This document shows positions 1 to 8,475 of a stretch of 64,000 nucleotides of DNA, piece after piece. Origin of the DNA: Methanolobus sp. (GTDB lineage Archaea > Halobacteriota > Methanosarcinia > Methanosarcinales > Methanosarcinaceae); the NCBI RefSeq assembly GCF_016278385.1, contig NZ_JADQBY010000028.1:1-64000 (forward strand), in the 5' to 3' direction. A program made the translations under genes and the position numbers. The notes beneath the pieces were generated by a model. The model was not told the origin of the DNA and did no database searches. It saw only the letters and a list, made by a program, of their open reading frames with translations. Position 1 is the stretch's first letter, and every line of letters starts with the position of its first letter.

Positions 1-274
1 AGAACTTACCTTTCTGGTAAGCGGAATCCCGAAGGGATTCCATAATCTCATTCCATACTCCTTCCTTTGACCACCTTTTTAGCCTTCTCCAGGCAGTTGC
101 TCTGGAACCATAGCTAGTTGGCATATCCCCCCATCTACAACCGGTTATCAGGACAAAGAGAATACCACTGATGACCTTACAGTCATCAGCTCTCTTTCTT
201 CCAGTTATTGGTTGTGGTGGTAAATGCGGTCGAATAAATATCCATTGCTCATCAGAGAGTTCTCTGAATTCCAT
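1..274 (-). CDS. IS5-family transposase, N-terminal part (runs off the window)
   Basis: Reading the minus strand from the ATG at 274 gives about 91 residues that look like the N-terminal DNA-binding domain (DUF4096 type) of IS5-family DDE transposases: an early DEQW, then LPP, a GRKRADD segment, a GCRWGDMP motif and a TAWRRLKRW helix. The catalytic DDE domain would lie left of position 1. The IS end must fall between 275 and 336, because the cyclophilin stop is at 337-339; I could not fix the terminal inverted repeat. No SD sequence is seen. The family is clear; the element name is not. Confidence 0.8.
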   Translation of the reverse strand, partial: MEFRELSDEQWIFIRPHLPPQPITGRKRADDCKVISGILFVLITGCRWGDMPTSYGSRATAWRRLKRWSKEGVWNEIMESLRDSAYQKGKF

Positions 275-336
275 TCATATCCCCATAATAAAATCCTACG
301 AAGTAGTATTTATAGTTTTGAGATAGGTTCATTGAG

Positions 337-767
337 TTACTCTTCCAGAACAGTGAACTTTTTCATTACATCTTTTCCTTTGATCTTATTGACGACATCC
401 ATGCCTTCAATTACCTGACCAAATACAGTGTGTACGCCGTCAAGGTGTGGCTGTACTGAGTGTGTAATGAAGAACTGGCTTCCACCTGTGTCTTTTCCGG
501 CATGTGCCATTGAAAGTGTACCTTTGCCGTGTTTACGTGGGTTATTTTTTGTTTCACACTTTATTGAATATCCGGGCCACATGGGTCGGTTCCTGATGGG
601 CATCCTCCCTGGATCATAAAGTTTGGAATTACTCTATGGAATGTGAGTCCGTCATAGACCCTTTCTTTGATTCGTTTCTCGAGGTTTGTCACGGTTTTTG
701 GTGCATCTTTCTCGAACAGTTCCAGAACAATGGTTCCTTTGTCGGTTTCAATGATTACTTTCTTCAT
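337..767 (-). pseudogene. Peptidyl-prolyl cis-trans isomerase (cyclophilin), frameshifted
   Basis: Two overlapping frames together make one about 143-residue single-domain archaeal cyclophilin, a cytosolic proline isomerase. The first frame (from 767) has [11 protein letters not shown] and [15 protein letters not shown]; the second (to 337) has [24 protein letters not shown] and HTVFGQV. Together they supply the usual catalytic Arg and the FFIT core. The frame changes near 571-580, where a GGCCCGG run appears one base short of the expected Gly-Pro-Gly-Tyr codons. Everything else is intact and conserved, so a sequencing error or very recent mutation is as likely as true decay. The gene lies directly next to the IS5-type end. 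Confidence 0.85.
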
Positions 768-847
768 GAGTTCACTTTAATGAGATTTGTTAATGGGTGT
801 GCCGGATTTAAGGTTTTCTTTAAGGCTGTTCGGATTTGCCCAAGCAC

Positions 848-2353
848 TTAATCGATGGTAGCTTCAAGCTCGTTTCTCGTCACGTGCAGGAAAGTGAGTA
901 TAGGACCCTCCGCGTCATAAAGTATGGTATATGAGGACTTCTCAAACTCAATTTTTTGATTACCCTTCTCTTCTAGAGTACATTCGATCGTACCATCTTG
1001 TGCCAAGAGTTTCATATAGTGATGAGTAATGTTGTTCAATGACTGGGTGCGATTTGCGTTACTATCTGTTATAGTTATGTCTGGAGTTGAAGAGGTGGAG
1101 CCGACAGGACCCCATGAGTACTCACTATTACTGGTGTCGTAATACATCAGGTAAGTATCACTGATGATATCGATTGTGGATTCTGCCTGCTTTGTAGGGG
1201 TTTTTTGTCCATTAACGGGAAAAGTACTGCCAGAACTGCTTTCCCATATTTCGCTAATTCCTACTGAACTATCGGTATATTCGAGTCCATAAGAAGTCAT
1301 AGACGGGGCTGCAGCCAGTATTATATTAGCCTTGTCTTTCTTATAGAAGCTATATACGAGGGTTTTCGTTCCGGATGTGGCAGTTAGGGTCATCCCCGAG
1401 GCCACAAAGAAACTTGAATCATCACTAGTAAATAAATAAAATGAGAAATTGTCAAATGGTGTGGTGTTAGTGTGGTTCAAAGCGGGAATCTTAAACGAAT
1501 TTGGTAAAGGACTAATCGTTCCCATTTCTGGTTCTGTATCCAGTTCGATAATAGCTGTCTTGTTCTCATAATCCAGGGTTGCTGTGGTGGATATAAGAGT
1601 TTCTGCATAGTCTGCCCAACCGTCATAGAACTCGCTCTGGATGTAAATGATTATCTTGTCAACATCAAGTGGATTGACAAAAATACTGTTGAGGATGGTA
1701 TTCGGGAATAATATCTCAGGGTCGTTGGAGGATGCAATGGAGATTGATGCATCGGTGGTTCCTGCAATGGAAGTATTCCCTTTTATCTGCATAATGGGAA
1801 GTGTCAGGGTTTCACCATTGAAGTGAAACTCAGGAGGCGATATCATTATTGTTCCGCCTGTGGGATATTTGGACCAGACTCCTCCGCCCTCATATGCAAT
1901 TATGCGATCATTGTATGTGTATACGATTTTTCCCATCGATGCGTTAAATCCTGCAAAGTCTGTCTTATTCTTATAGTCTGCCCATGCGTTCCAATAGCCA
2001 CTATTATTGTAAAATTCATTATACCATGTAGAATCGGCTGAAAGTCCTATGATCATTATCCGGCTTTCATTGTAGGCATCCTCCTCTCCTCTCACTTCAA
2101 CATTACCACCCATCAGGGAAAGTCCGGTTGTCTGAAGAGGTGATTCTCCAAGGGCTGCTTTGCTTGTCCTTGAGTCAAAAACCGTAAAAGCCTGTTCTAT
2201 TTTCTGGGCCTTGGCCATATCTTGCATGCTATCTATTGCAGGCATGGTGTAGAGTAACATTATGCCTATTGACAGGAGAGTGATTGCCAGCATTACTATG
2301 ATTCCTATAACTGACGAAACAGCAAATTTATTCCCTGACAAATCCTTTCCCAT
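848..2353 (-). CDS. Secreted pilin-like protein, last gene of a six-gene cassette
   Basis: About 501 residues. A short charged N-terminus (MGKDLSGNKF) is followed by AVSSVIGIIVMLAI, a hydrophobic helix typical of archaeal type IV pilin-like proteins, then a large Ser/Thr/Asn-rich extracellular domain with many N-x-S/T sequons. I start it at the ATG at 2353 because GGAG lies 7 nt upstream; an upstream ATG at 2374 overlaps the previous stop but has no SD. It resembles the haloarchaeal/methanosarcinal families of uncharacterised pilin-like proteins (DUF7289 type, from memory). It is probably a minor pilin or pseudopilin; no enzymatic motif is seen. Confidence 0.75.
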   Translation of the reverse strand: MGKDLSGNKFAVSSVIGIIVMLAITLLSIGIMLLYTMPAIDSMQDMAKAQKIEQAFTVFDSRTSKAALGESPLQTTGLSLMGGNVEVRGEEDAYNESRIMIIGLSADSTWYNEFYNNSGYWNAWADYKNKTDFAGFNASMGKIVYTYNDRIIAYEGGGVWSKYPTGGTIMISPPEFHFNGETLTLPIMQIKGNTSIAGTTDASISIASSNDPEILFPNTILNSIFVNPLDVDKIIIYIQSEFYDGWADYAETLISTTATLDYENKTAIIELDTEPEMGTISPLPNSFKIPALNHTNTTPFDNFSFYLFTSDDSSFFVASGMTLTATSGTKTLVYSFYKKDKANIILAAAPSMTSYGLEYTDSSVGISEIWESSSGSTFPVNGQKTPTKQAESTIDIISDTYLMYYDTSNSEYSWGPVGSTSSTPDITITDSNANRTQSLNNITHHYMKLLAQDGTIECTLEEKGNQKIEFEKSSYTILYDAEGPILTFLHVTRNELEATID

Positions 2354-2373
2354 TTTTTCACTCCATATGATCA

Positions 2374-3144
2374 TTAATCGATAGTTACATCCATAGTCGC
2401 CTTGACGATGTATACATCTATATTTTCGGTATAACTCTTACCTGCTAAAACAGTTAGAGCCGTCTCGTTAACATCTATGGTTGACATATCAAGATGTTCG
2501 TTCAGGTATCTTTCCCATGCTTCAAAGTAATCGCTAGTTATCGTTATGTTGACCTGTGATACATTCTGGTAGCTTTCAATGGATCTTCTTCCTGCATCAG
2601 CAGTAACACGTACAAGTCCTGATCCGGAAACCGAACTGCTGCCTGACATACTTGCATCCGGTATCATAAGTACATTATTTGCATAGGTGAAACGTGGCTG
2701 TACAAGCATGATTGACTCTCCTGAACTGTATCTGACCCAAACACCGCTATTTTCATAAGAAATCAAAGTATCCTGAAAATCATTCTCTATATTTCTCATC
2801 TGCTTTCCAAATGATAATGTTTCAGAGGAACCCGCTGAATTGTTCCAGACCTGCATGCTGATATTGATGTAATTATTCTTTTTAACAGAAAGAGACCCAC
2901 CGTACATTTTCAGCTCAACTGACTGAGCAGGGGCATTCCCGAATACTACTTTATTCACATTTGGTGCAAGCACCTGAAAACTTTGCTTTATATTCTCGGT
3001 GTGCTGGGTTTCCTGCATATGTTCTAACATCGGCACGCCAGCTACTACGATGATTCCGGTTGCAAGAAGTATGATGCTTAGAATGATGCTGTAGTCTATC
3101 ATTTCTGATACTGCATCATCCGATTTAGTAAAATTATTTTTCAT
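2374..3144 (-). CDS. Secreted pilin-like protein (cassette gene 5)
   Basis: 256 residues: a polar leader ending SDDA, then a hydrophobic helix (VSEMIDYSIILSIILLATGIIVV) and a beta-rich extracellular part. The region around residues 60-90 (NVNKVVFGNAPAQS, MYGGSLSV) is similar in pattern to the next gene (SKAALGESPLQT, LMGGNVEV), so the two are probably paralogues. Both carry a GVW segment followed by a short hydrophobic strand. The stop codon overlaps the alternative upstream ATG of the following gene, consistent with one operon. Likely a structural pilin-like subunit; function unknown. Confidence 0.72.
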   Translation of the reverse strand: MKNNFTKSDDAVSEMIDYSIILSIILLATGIIVVAGVPMLEHMQETQHTENIKQSFQVLAPNVNKVVFGNAPAQSVELKMYGGSLSVKKNNYINISMQVWNNSAGSSETLSFGKQMRNIENDFQDTLISYENSGVWVRYSSGESIMLVQPRFTYANNVLMIPDASMSGSSSVSGSGLVRVTADAGRRSIESYQNVSQVNITITSDYFEAWERYLNEHLDMSTIDVNETALTVLAGKSYTENIDVYIVKATMDVTID

Positions 3145-3160
3145 GCAACTCTTCCTGTTT

Positions 3161-3637
3161 TTAATATATTTCTATCATATTTGAGGCTGGATTGTAGTAC
3201 AATATGAATTCATCTGATCCACTGAACAATTTTACCGATGCCACTTCGGTTTCGTGTACTTTGTAAGGTACTTTTAGTCTGGTTGCATCTTTTCCATGGG
3301 ATTCAAATATGATCTCATCGGTCTGGTTTGATAATTCCATTGAATATTGCTGTCCCGCAATCTCATCCGGAAGTGGTAACTGGAAGAAGAAACTGCCTAC
3401 TTCTCCTCCTGCACTTCTGGTTATCTGCACAGCAGTATCGATATTGGATATCTGCAATGCCATATCGTTCCCGTGTATCTCAAACTCATCTCGCATTATG
3501 GTTTGTTCCGCCCTGTCCATCATACTATAGAAAGAGCTAATCACAACCATCATAGTTATTACTGTAATTGCCATAGTCAATATGAATCCTACTGTGATGG
3601 ATACCGCTCTCTCGTCATCTTTGAATTGCCGAATCAT
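3161..3637 (-). CDS. Pilin-like protein, DUF7266-like (cassette gene 4)
   Basis: 158 residues. After the charged leader MIRQFKDDERA comes VSITVGFILTMAITVITMMVV, a single N-terminal membrane helix with the class III signal-peptide look (charged residues, then Ala/Val at the cleavage point). A short globular domain follows. The start overlaps the stop of the upstream gene by 4 nt (ATGA), so translation is probably coupled. It matches the general pattern of archaeal pilin-like DUF7266 proteins, a name given from memory. A pseudopilin or minor-pilin role is inferred. Confidence 0.72.
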   Translation of the reverse strand: MIRQFKDDERAVSITVGFILTMAITVITMMVVISSFYSMMDRAEQTIMRDEFEIHGNDMALQISNIDTAVQITRSAGGEVGSFFFQLPLPDEIAGQQYSMELSNQTDEIIFESHGKDATRLKVPYKVHETEVASVKLFSGSDEFILYYNPASNMIEIY

Positions 3638-4488
3638 ATCTGCCCCTTCGGTAACGTAATAGGTATTGTCACATTGATCTCAAGATGTCCGTTCTTGTTC
3701 AGTTTCATTGTACTATTGACGACTTCTACTCTTTCAATGTAGAACGGGTCTCTGTTGACAAGATCACCTGACATGAGAAAAGTGCCCATGGCCTGGCTTC
3801 CATTTATGAATTTGATACTGTAGGTTTCACCTGCGACTTGGTTGGAGAAATCGAAATCGAAGAACCCTCCATCAATTTCATTGTAGGTAATGTTGATTTC
3901 GGAAAATGAATCATTTTTAGAATTCAGTATGGAGCTACTGTTGCATACATTGAGGTTGATGTTGCCACTTGAATTGAAAAAGCTGGCTGACCAGATTGTA
4001 GTGCCTGATTGATTGTTTGCTTCTATTACAAACTTATTTGATTCATTTCCCAGAGTGGACACGTTAAGTCTGCCTAGTAAGAAGGCATCAGTGTAATTGA
4101 CTCTTTCAATGACGGCCCAGTCGTTGTTCCCATTACCGAGTCCATTTTGACTCAAATAGGTGTCCTGCAATGCACCAGAGTCAAGGGAGAACATGAAGCC
4201 TGAAAGCGAATAGCTCTCTGTCATCTTTTCCGAGTAGTTCGCCATGTAGGCATCGAATGTTGCATTGTCATATCCATTATTTGAGTCTGCATAAGCCTTT
4301 TCATAAGCTTCGGTAGTGGTCTGCACAACGTTGGAAAAATCAAAGACGTTTGTCTCGATACTGGATTCTGAGGCCGTGTTGCTTGCATAGACGATGTTGT
4401 TAAGCATGACAGTCAGGACTACGATGCCTATTCCGATTATAAAACTGGCAATTAATATCATTTGTCCGGATTCGTTCAGTCTTTTCAT
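3634..4488 (-). CDS. Pilin-like protein, DUF7261-like (cassette gene 3)
   Basis: 284 residues. The N-terminus MKRLNESG then QMILIASFIIGIGIVVLTV shows a G/Q junction exactly where prepilin peptidases cut, followed by a hydrophobic helix. The remainder is Asn/Ser-rich with many sequons, consistent with a glycosylated surface protein. It overlaps the downstream gene by 4 nt and is separated from the upstream gene by 15 nt. Its place in a run of six similar N-termini suggests subunits of one extracellular assembly. Function not known. Confidence 0.72.
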   Translation of the reverse strand: MKRLNESGQMILIASFIIGIGIVVLTVMLNNIVYASNTASESSIETNVFDFSNVVQTTTEAYEKAYADSNNGYDNATFDAYMANYSEKMTESYSLSGFMFSLDSGALQDTYLSQNGLGNGNNDWAVIERVNYTDAFLLGRLNVSTLGNESNKFVIEANNQSGTTIWSASFFNSSGNINLNVCNSSSILNSKNDSFSEINITYNEIDGGFFDFDFSNQVAGETYSIKFINGSQAMGTFLMSGDLVNRDPFYIERVEVVNSTMKLNKNGHLEINVTIPITLPKGQI

Positions 4489-4503
4489 GTTAACACCCTC
4501 TTT

Positions 4504-5118
4504 TTACATTCTCCATAAAATCATTTTCACGTCAATGAGATTATAGAAGTCCGTACTTGTATCAGCATCTGCTATGCCCGTGTAGGATTGGAATTGAGAT
4601 GAATTTGGTATATCCGAATCTGACAACAGTACTCTTCTGGACACTATTACGGCGTTATCTGAAGGCTCGCCATTGTAGATGTAGTCCAGGGGCATTACGG
4701 CTCCTGCATCATTGATTACAGCAAATTGCACATTGTGTGCTATACCTTTGGGAGTGATTACAGCCATCAATAGATCAGCGGTCGAGCTGTTTTCAAGGGT
4801 GTTCTTGTTTTCAGATACGTAATCTGTAGAATTCCAGCTATACTCATCTCCGTCCCAGTCCAATATGTCTTCTTTGAGACTGGAATTATGTCCTGATTGG
4901 GAATGGTCGAGCATGGTCAACATATCCTGTGCCAGGGTTTGAAGCTGTGCTTCTATGTGTGCATTTGCCGTTGAGGATGTAAGGGGGGTAAGTGAAGTTG
5001 CCTGCACTGTGAATATTATTATTCCTGTGACAATAATGAGGCCCATGAGAGCTTCCAGAGTGTGTAACTGGGCTGATGTATCGAATTTGATATTGCACGG
5101 AATTTTTCCAGTGACCAT
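4504..5118 (-). CDS. Pilin-like protein, DUF7288-like (cassette gene 2)
   Basis: 204 residues with a leader of about 15 residues, then SAQLHTLEALMGLIIVTGIIIFTVQA, a pilin-type hydrophobic helix with the conserved Glu a few residues in. The pattern HTLEAL, VQATSLTPLTSSTANAHIE strongly recalls the haloarchaeal DUF7288 family (from memory), which also sits beside DUF7287-type genes. The stop at 4504 is 15 nt before the next start. Probably a membrane-anchored pseudopilin; the extracellular part is mixed alpha/beta with no recognised motif. Confidence 0.74.
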   Translation of the reverse strand: MVTGKIPCNIKFDTSAQLHTLEALMGLIIVTGIIIFTVQATSLTPLTSSTANAHIEAQLQTLAQDMLTMLDHSQSGHNSSLKEDILDWDGDEYSWNSTDYVSENKNTLENSSTADLLMAVITPKGIAHNVQFAVINDAGAVMPLDYIYNGEPSDNAVIVSRRVLLSDSDIPNSSQFQSYTGIADADTSTDFYNLIDVKMILWRM

Positions 5119-5119
5119 A

Positions 5120-5587
5120 TTACCACACCCTCACAAATAGCATTCTCTGAGTTTCATTCCTGGTATTTTCATTCCGGACAATAACTATTCTTTTAGTCTG
5201 ACCTATGTTTCCCTGTGTGGGCAATTGTTTGCCTGTGGAATAAATGAGTGAACCCGATGGGATGCTCTCCAGTGTGATGTTGAAGTCATACCGCAAGTAG
5301 GAACTACTCATTCCATAGTAATCAATTGTACTTTCATAATCTTGATTAAAGAAATCATCAACTTTTGTGCCATTGAGCAGATTAGGTGTTTGAGGATTTC
5401 CAGCACTCATGTTTTGTTCAACCATATTTGTTGAGATCCTGTCAGCTATGAGCGTCACTTCATCTGAGTTTGACTGGAAAGGGGTGAAAAGCCCTGCTGT
5501 GTATGAGAATACAAATATGACACTTGTCAGAAAAATAGCGATGCCTATTAGGTAATCTATGTGCATCTGGCCACGGTTATCAATCAT
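5120..5587 (-). CDS. Pilin-like protein, DUF7287-like (first gene of cassette)
   Basis: 155 residues from the ATG at 5587, chosen because GAGG lies just upstream and the protein then begins MIDNRGQMHIDYLIG; a longer frame reaches 5629. The RG/Q junction before a hydrophobic helix is a textbook archaeal class III (type IV pilin-like) signal. The domain after the helix (SYTAGLFTPFQSN, LIADRIS) resembles DUF7287 proteins. It is first in the operon, behind a strong TATA box at 5612-5624. No secretion ATPase or platform protein gene adjoins it: the DNA upstream is an AT-rich accessory region. Confidence 0.74.
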   Translation of the reverse strand: MIDNRGQMHIDYLIGIAIFLTSVIFVFSYTAGLFTPFQSNSDEVTLIADRISTNMVEQNMSAGNPQTPNLLNGTKVDDFFNQDYESTIDYYGMSSSYLRYDFNITLESIPSGSLIYSTGKQLPTQGNIGQTKRIVIVRNENTRNETQRMLFVRVW

Positions 5588-5611
5588 ATTCCTCACAATA
5601 TATAAATGGGT

Positions 5612-5624
5612 TATTATATATAAA
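5612..5624 (-). promoter_or_regulatory. TATA box of the pilin-like operon
   Basis: On the minus strand this reads as a box A element, TTTATATATAAT, about 25-30 nt upstream of the ATG at 5587. Transcription would then start within a few nt of the SD, giving a very short leader. Confidence 0.6.
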
Positions 5625-5677
5625 GACAATTGTAACTCAATTGTGTATTCTGAGGATATTTAATTAGCTCCAAAAAC

Positions 5678-5809
5678 GGCTCTGTAGAAATCCTCAATAT
5701 TCAAACGTAAATCAAAGTGAACAATAATTTTGAAAGTGCTATATGTTATTGAATAAATTAGCTATTTTCAGTCAATTGAGTCTGATTTTGATAGGTTTTC
5801 TACAGACCC
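5678..5809. repeat. MITE-like element with terminal inverted repeats
   Basis: The left end GGCTCTGTAGAAATCCT (5678-5694) is matched in inverse orientation by AGGTTTTCTACAGACCC (5793-5809), giving about 15 of 17 complementary positions. The roughly 130 bp between have no coding frame. This is the shape of a non-autonomous miniature transposable element. No target-site duplication is obvious. Confidence 0.5.
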
Positions 5810-5948
5810 GCTTATTGATGATTGGATAGGACCATAGATCGGCAATGGTAGGAATAGTCATTGTCTAATAATTACAGTCTAATTTTTCATGTTTGGAATG
5901 TATATTACATTCCGAGCGAAATAAACAGATTTATTAATACTTTTCTTT

Positions 5949-6120
5949 TCATTTTCCCATAAAACTCGCCACATGCTGCTTAATCAAATCCCTCTCAATG
6001 TCTGGCGTAATCCTGGCATAATATTTCGCAGTGGTCATCGTACTACTATGATTCAACCTGAACGAAATAACTTCCATAGGAACGCACTGTGAGAGCAGAT
6101 ATGTAGCCAGTCCGTGCCTG
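5949..6120 (-). pseudogene. Tyrosine recombinase, C-terminal remnant
   Basis: The minus strand encodes the last about 57 residues of an archaeal tyrosine integrase: VRHGLATYLL, VISFRLNHSS, then MTTAKYYARITP with the nucleophilic Tyr, ending FMGK at the TGA at 5949-5951. The Arg-His of the HxxRH box is present, but the preceding HxL part appears one base out of frame (near 6118-6124). Nothing upstream continues the gene; at about 6130 it runs into an unrelated fragment on the other strand. It marks an earlier integration at this site and is distinct from the intact integrase at 13727-15049. Confidence 0.75.
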
Positions 6121-6129
6121 ACAGGTGAG

Positions 6130-6372
6130 GATACTTCAGTTCGTTATATTTTATCTCGACAGCATCCAGCATGGCATGATATTAATAACCATTTCATAGA
6201 AATTGTTATGGCACATACCTCAATTATCGATTATGTGGTGGTTCATGAAATGTGTCATTTGAAGCATAAGAACCACTCAAAGGAATATTGGGATTCCATT
6301 AAAACAATAATGCCGGATTATGAACAACGGAAAGAGTGGTTAAGGGTTAATGGGAAGATTTTGGATTTATAG
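6130..6372 (+). pseudogene. YgjP/DUF45-type metallopeptidase, C-terminal fragment
   Basis: An open plus-strand frame ends at the TAG at 6370-6372. From the ATG at 6208 it encodes 54 residues containing IIDYVVVHEMCHLKHKNHS and a following MPDYEQRKEWLR, the zinc-binding HExxH helix and C-terminal signature of DUF45 (SprT-like) metal-dependent hydrolases. The full-length family is about 220-240 residues, so the N-terminal two thirds are missing. The frame extends upstream without a plausible start into the integrase remnant, so this is a recombination scar. Confidence 0.7.
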
Positions 6373-6406
6373 GTGGTAATAAGTCATTGTATCTGACGAG
6401 GACGGT

Positions 6407-6967
6407 TCAAGCAATTAAATTAATTTTACTCAAATATATCATATGCTCGTATGGTTGAATAATTCCAGTTTTTAATCTCATTCTTATTGAATTTGAACGT
6501 GATTTATAATCCATCGTCATCTTGAACTTACCACCATTCTTATTTCTAATATTAACTGGAAGTCCACTATTCCATCTATTATCATATTTTTTAAATCGTT
6601 TTACAAGACGAGCACTTAGTTTAAATTTTAATTTTGGTCTACCATTATTACCTTTTTTATCCGGTTGCACTAATAAGAGATATCCACTACCTTTAATTTT
6701 TCTATCGTTATAGAACTTAGAGTATCTCCGTAAAATCGTTTGTATGGCATGATATTTGACTTCAGACAAACCCAATGAACGTCTACGTTCATTTGTCATA
6801 TCTAATATCTCATTGATAGTAAAGAACTCATTACCATTGGATAGCATAGCTTTAAACATGAGATATTTTGCAGTACCAATCTCAGACCTGTACAAGCAAT
6901 AGTGACATAATGGTTTACCTTGAGTATGTAAAGATTGCCCACAACAAATACATGTATCATCTGTCAT
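6407..6967 (-). CDS. Zinc-ribbon plus winged-helix-like protein, element-encoded
   Basis: 186 residues. The first 25 hold CxxC...CxxC (CICCG and CHYC), a probable zinc ribbon. Residues 30-130 look like a helix-turn-helix region (FTINEILDMTNERRRSLGLS, KYHAIQTILRRYSKF) followed by a wing-like basic stretch; the C-terminus is Lys/Arg-rich. I recognise no named family. DNA binding is inferred from the layout. It is last in a minus-strand run within the accessory region and lies downstream of a strongly structured intergenic segment (7008-7111). Confidence 0.6.
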   Translation of the reverse strand: MTDDTCICCGQSLHTQGKPLCHYCLYRSEIGTAKYLMFKAMLSNGNEFFTINEILDMTNERRRSLGLSEVKYHAIQTILRRYSKFYNDRKIKGSGYLLLVQPDKKGNNGRPKLKFKLSARLVKRFKKYDNRWNSGLPVNIRNKNGGKFKMTMDYKSRSNSIRMRLKTGIIQPYEHMIYLSKINLIA

Positions 6968-7007
6968 TTATACCTGCATCTTTAATTGTTTGAGATAGTT
7001 TTTAGAG

Positions 7008-7111
7008 TTCTATATGTAAGTGCTGACGAGCATGTGGTAAGCAGTAGTAGACTGCCACCACAGACGAAGTAACAAAGTGGTGGCATGTGTCGGAGGGTGC
7101 TACATATAGAA
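7008..7111. other. Nested inverted repeats; candidate structured RNA or cis element
   Basis: A perfect 11-bp outer repeat (7008-7018 against 7101-7111) encloses a 5-bp stem with 5-nt loop (7041-7055) and a perfect 8-bp GC-rich stem GCCACCAC/GTGGTGGC (7054-7061 against 7077-7084). A GCATGTG motif also occurs twice. The segment sits between two minus-strand genes and has no convincing coding frame. It could fold as a branched RNA in the leader of the gene starting at 6967, or act as a DNA cruciform (origin or recombination site). Confidence 0.5.
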
Positions 7112-7133
7112 AAAATACAGAGGATATGTGAAT

Positions 7134-7625
7134 TCACAGATACTTCTCGCCTATATAGTTCCTTATTCCAAAGAATAACGTAATACTCCGGCATGTCAAC
7201 GCTTCATCGTACACTTTTTGCAAATCTGAAACCTTCAACAGACTCATTTTTGGCGTGTTCATTCCACAATATTCACCAAGTTGTATAAGCTCAGCATGTG
7301 AAAGTGTCCGTATGATTTTCATGCTCTGTTCATAATTTGGTTTCTTCTTTGGATAAGGTTCTTCACTTGGTGAACATGGTTTTGTTCCCGATTGTTTCTC
7401 AATGTTGTTGTACCGGACGAGATATTCGATTTGCTCACACATTTTTATATCCGTCTCATCCATCAATTCACAAACGGTATTAAGCGACTGGTCTCTCTCC
7501 CAACAACTGATTGACTCCCAAAAATACAAGAGGTCTTTTAATTCTAATTTCGATTGTTCCTGATTGTTTGGTTGTTCGTCGTCGTCTTCATTTATTTTTA
7601 TACTTGTATCTGTGTTTTTTTTCAT
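7134..7625 (-). CDS. Hypothetical acidic protein of the accessory element
   Basis: 163 residues with no recognised domain. The first 30 are Asp/Glu/Asn-rich and likely disordered, the middle is helical, and residues 95-110 are Pro/Lys-rich. The C-terminal 55 residues (KIIRTLSHAELIQLGEYCG onward) look like a small helical domain. It lies 5 bp downstream of the stop of the wHTH/coiled-coil gene and is probably co-transcribed with it. No signal peptide or membrane segment. The annotation rests only on length, spacing and coding look. Confidence 0.55.
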   Translation of the reverse strand: MKKNTDTSIKINEDDDEQPNNQEQSKLELKDLLYFWESISCWERDQSLNTVCELMDETDIKMCEQIEYLVRYNNIEKQSGTKPCSPSEEPYPKKKPNYEQSMKIIRTLSHAELIQLGEYCGMNTPKMSLLKVSDLQKVYDEALTCRSITLFFGIRNYIGEKYL

Positions 7626-7630
7626 TTAAA

Positions 7631-8475
7631 TCACCATACTAATAATTTTTTACCACCTGCAAGTGCTTCTGACTCTATCAAAAGCCCATTTTCCTTGATT
7701 TCGGTAATTCTGAACTGAGCTGCTGCTATCTCTTGAGGTCGTAGTGCGTGGTCTACGTGTCCTCTTGCAATTTCGGGGTTATTTCGACCTAATATCTCAA
7801 CACAATTCCGTTTGAGTTTCTTGTGTCCACGCATCATATACGGAAATTCACTAGTCCATTCACGGAAAAATTCATAAGTAAGGTATCTACGTGACCACTT
7901 CTGTGCGATGCTGTAACGTGCCTTTTTCCTATCATTGAGCATCTTTTCTTTCATCGGGTCAATTGGTCCAGGATTTGTAATTTTATGCAATTGTTGTTTT
8001 GTTTCGTATTTTTCCTCTGACAAGGTTCGTATGACCTCTTGAAGTCTCATTATTTGAGAATCTTTTTCGGATAATTCTTCAAGTAGGTGCGTGTTATCTG
8101 CATTATTTCCGACACCAGAACCACCGGATACATAAGAACCACCCGATGTATGAGAGTCACCAGATTCATTGGATTCACCGGATATGTCATTTTGATAAAT
8201 AATCTGCTTTTTACTACGTTTCTTTTCCAACCAAATGTATGGGTTCTCATGATGGCGTTTTCCTTTACTTGTTAACGAAAAAAGCATGGGATTGCTATCT
8301 TTTTTAGTTTTCAAATATCCTCTTTTTTTGAGTACATAAAGTTCGGAGTTCCAATTACGATATTGATTTGAAGGATAACCTACACGTTCACGTATTTCTT
8401 TTCCACTTAATGCATCATCACCGATACATGCAAGAATTTTATTTTTTAGGGTGAACTTTTTGTATCTGATTTCAA
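7631..8475 (-). CDS. Winged-helix/coiled-coil DNA-binding-like protein, start unresolved
   Basis: From a TTG at 8314 the frame gives 227 residues, but it stays open upstream to about 8475. The added part reads as a winged helix (KNKILACIGDDALSGKEIRE, then WNSELYVLKKRGY). There is no ATG, GTG or TTG in the extension before the in-frame TGA, so the start is non-canonical or hidden by an indel near the A-rich 8440-8475. After the HTH come a Ser/Gly linker, a coiled coil (about residues 75-105 of the TTG form) and a basic C-terminal domain. A TATA box at 8517-8526 supports a start near 8475-8490. A replication or regulatory role is possible but unproven. Confidence 0.55.

Noticed and set aside
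848-5629. Archaellum operon
   Set aside because: The N-termini are pilin-like, but there are no archaellin (FlaB/ArlB) repeats and no ArlF/G/H/I/J genes.
6982-7194. Minus-strand frame of 70 codons across the structured region
   Set aside because: It overlaps the start of the gap structure and the end of the 7134-7625 gene; Cys/Leu-rich translation reflects the inverted repeats.
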